Shown here piece after piece: positions 59,547-64,000 of a DNA stretch of 64,000 bases. Source of the DNA: Misgurnus anguillicaudatus (taxonomy: Eukaryota; Chordata; Actinopteri; Cypriniformes; Cobitidae); the NCBI RefSeq assembly GCF_027580225.2, contig NC_073342.2, positions 18,736,501 to 18,800,500 on the forward strand, written 5' to 3'. A model generated the notes under the pieces. That model did no database searches. It worked only from the letters and a program-made list of their open reading frames with translations, and was not told the origin of the DNA. Position 1 is the first letter of the stretch. Every line of letters starts with the position of its first letter. The position numbers were made by a program, and so were the translations under genes.

Positions 59547-59870
59547 TTAAAGGGATAGTTCACCCAAAAATGAAAATACTGTCATCATTCACCCACTCCC
59601 ATGCTGCCACAAACTCGCATACACTTCCACGTTTTGATGAACACAAGGGAAGATATTTTCATGATCAAGTATGGACCCCATTCACCTCCATAGTAGGAAA
59701 ATAGAATACTATGGAAATAAATGGGGTCCACAAACGGTTTGTTTACAAACATTTCTCAAAATATCTTCCTTTGTGTTCATCAGAACAAAGAAATTTATAC
59801 AGGTTTGTAACAGCATTAGGGTGAGTAAATGATGACAGAATTTTCATTTTTGGGTGAACTATCCCTTTAA
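59547..59870. mobile_element. AGGGATAGTTCACCC-family MITE, 316 bp
   Basis: TTAA lies at 59547-59550 and 59867-59870. The ends AGGGATAGTTCACCCAAAAA and TTTTTGGGTGAACTATCCCT are perfect inverted repeats of 20 bp. Central hairpin CCATAGTAGG / ACTATGG. Confidence 0.95.
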
Positions 59871-60514
59871 TTGGATGATGCTAAACAATAGCCAAATTGA
59901 TCCCACCCTTGATCAGTAGCTAAATAAAAATTGTTGTTAACTGCTCCATATTCTTTTACTAATAAACGTATTGCTAATTAAGTTTAATTATTGATTAAAT
60001 AGATCTAAAACACTGTTATAGATGTGCTTAATGTGATGCAGTGGTATAAAATGCTGCATTACAGGTAAGCGCTGATCAAGGCAAATGTCATTACAAACAC
60101 AGTCGGCTGTACTTGTACTGGAGGTAGATGGATACAGAAACCCCTTTTCCAACTTTTCTGCCAATACCATAGCTGTATAATATCTGTGGCTAGACTAATC
60201 TTGGACTACAGAGTTTCATGGGAAATATATTAGGATTTCGAAATCATAAAAAGATCTCCATATCACAAAAATAAGATAAGCTGTTTGTCCTATTAAAAAG
60301 ACAAAGAGTACAGATAAAGATACAGTTGTTGTAAATGAACCAAAAAAAAAAAATAATTATTGATTTATTATTAACTTTTTCCTTTACATTTAAAAGTTGT
60401 CATATAATAGTTATTGGGATATATGGAACATGAAAATATGGGATAACCATATAATCAACAGGCAAATTATCGCAAAATAAACCCTGATAAGTTAACCAAT
60501 TTATTAAAGTTTTT
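59871..60514. other. No recognisable feature
   Basis: AT-rich spacer between two MITEs of the same family; poly-A run at 60342-60353. Confidence 0.5.
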
Positions 60515-60865
60515 TTAAAGGGATAGTTCACCCAAAAATGAAATTTCTGTCATCATATACTCATTCTTATGTTGTTACAAACCCGTATAAATTTATTTGT
60601 TCTGATGAACACAAAGGAAGATATTTTGAGGAATATTTGTAACCAAACGTGGATCCCAATTACTTTGTGAACCCCATTTACATTCATAATAGGAAAAAAT
60701 AATACTATAGAAGTAAATGGGGTCCACGAACGGTTTGTTACAAACATTCCTCAAAATATCTTTCTTTGTGTTCATCAGAACAAAGAAATTTATACAGGTT
60801 TGTAACAACATGAGAATGAGTTAATGATGACAGAATTTTCATTTTTGGGTGAACTATCCCTTTAA
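60515..60865. mobile_element. AGGGATAGTTCACCC-family MITE, 343 bp
   Basis: TTAA lies at 60515-60518 and 60862-60865. The 20-bp ends are identical to those of the 59.5-kb copy. It carries an extra ~25 bp near the centre. Frames of 64-72 codons within are chance. Confidence 0.95.
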
Positions 60866-60948
60866 CACCACTGAACGATTAGCAATAATGTAATGACCTG
60901 ATTTATTTACATTATTCTACTTATTAAATAAATATCTAATTATTAACA

Positions 60949-61249
60949 TGAATTATGGTGACACTTTACAGTTAGTTTGTATTTGTTAACATTAGTAAAT
61001 GTATTAATTAACATGAATTAACAATGAATAATAGTTTTTCAGGATTTATTAATGTTTGTTAAATACAGTTCATGTTAATTCATGGTGCATTAACTAATGT
61101 ATTTTTTATTTTAAAAAATGTATTAGTAAATGTTAAAAATAACATAAATTAATATTATAAATGCTGTGGAAGTACTGTTCATTTTTAGTTTATGTTAGCT
61201 CATGCATGTTAACAAATACAACCTTACTGTAAAGTGTCATCTGAATCAT
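60949..61249. mobile_element. Short hAT-like element, 285 bp, GGTGACACTTTACAGT ends
   Basis: The element spans 60957-61241. The ends GGTGACACTTTACAGT and ACTGTAAAGTGTCATC are inverted. Flanking octamers TGAATTAT (60949-60956) and TGAATCAT (61242-61249) agree at 7 of 8. The interior has repeated TTAACATTAGTAAATG-like units. A common fish MITE (from memory). Confidence 0.85.
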
Positions 61250-63980
<2,731 letters not shown>

Positions 63981-64000
63981 CAGGGGCCCCATTGCCCGGG
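63981..64000. mobile_element. Possible hAT left end at the window edge
   Basis: CAGGGGCCCCATTGCCCGGG begins with the CAGGGGC start seen in the hAT at 274. Only 20 bp are visible, so this is a weak call. Confidence 0.25.

Overview
This window reads as non-coding DNA from a teleost fish, most likely a cyprinid (zebrafish/carp group). The evidence is AT-rich sequence with CpG-poor background, tRNA-derived SINEs ending in the fish-type GTCACTTTGGATAAA tail, many copies of TTAA-flanked miniature transposons beginning AGGGATAGTTCACCC or AGGGGACAT, several non-autonomous hAT elements, a Tc1/mariner relic, and long (TG)n, (CA)n, (TA)n and (TATAA)n microsatellites. I found no host protein-coding exon, rRNA gene or functional tRNA gene. 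Most open frames are under 110 codons and the longer ones lie in repeats or show no recognisable domain. The only convincing coding relic is a broken Tc1-type transposase on the minus strand at 16.8-17.7 kb. The window is therefore probably an intron or intergenic desert. Family names below are from memory; boundaries, terminal inverted repeats (TIRs) and target-site duplications (TSDs) were read from the sequence.

Layout. 0-1.3 kb: end of one hAT-like element, then a complete 986-bp hAT with an 8-bp TSD. 3.4-5.3 kb: an inverted-repeat segment, a block of three diverged tandem units, and a TTAA-flanked MITE. 6.2-10 kb: SINEs (one split by a 725-bp TA-flanked element), a hAT-like element and a complete 309-bp hAT. 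10.4-13.2 kb: (TG)24, a GATA-site cluster, and a local ~220-bp direct duplication. 13.5-15.0 kb: a three-level nest of elements. 16.7-18.8 kb: microsatellite joined to the truncated Tc1 relic, a hAT tail and a MITE. 19.5-29.8 kb: mostly unique sequence with scattered MITEs and a SINE, including GC-richer blocks that are candidate conserved non-coding DNA. 29.8-33.3 kb: Harbinger-like, TTAA and hAT elements. 35.0-37.5 kb: a second three-level nest, a SINE and a CpG-rich MITE. 37.5-42 kb: mostly unique, with two fold-back elements. 43.2-45.0 kb: a third nest, containing a 267-bp palindrome. 46.2-54.9 kb: dense MITEs, two large fold-back elements and a Harbinger-like copy. 55-59.5 kb: mostly unique. 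59.5-61.3 kb: two MITEs and a short hAT-like element. 61.3-64 kb: AT-rich, with a 91-bp (TA)n.

Nothing here acts as an operon or pathway. The biology is layered transposition: at least fifteen TTAA-flanked (or half-preserved) elements from about eight sequence families, hAT elements with clean 8-bp duplications, and nests whose order of insertion can be read directly.
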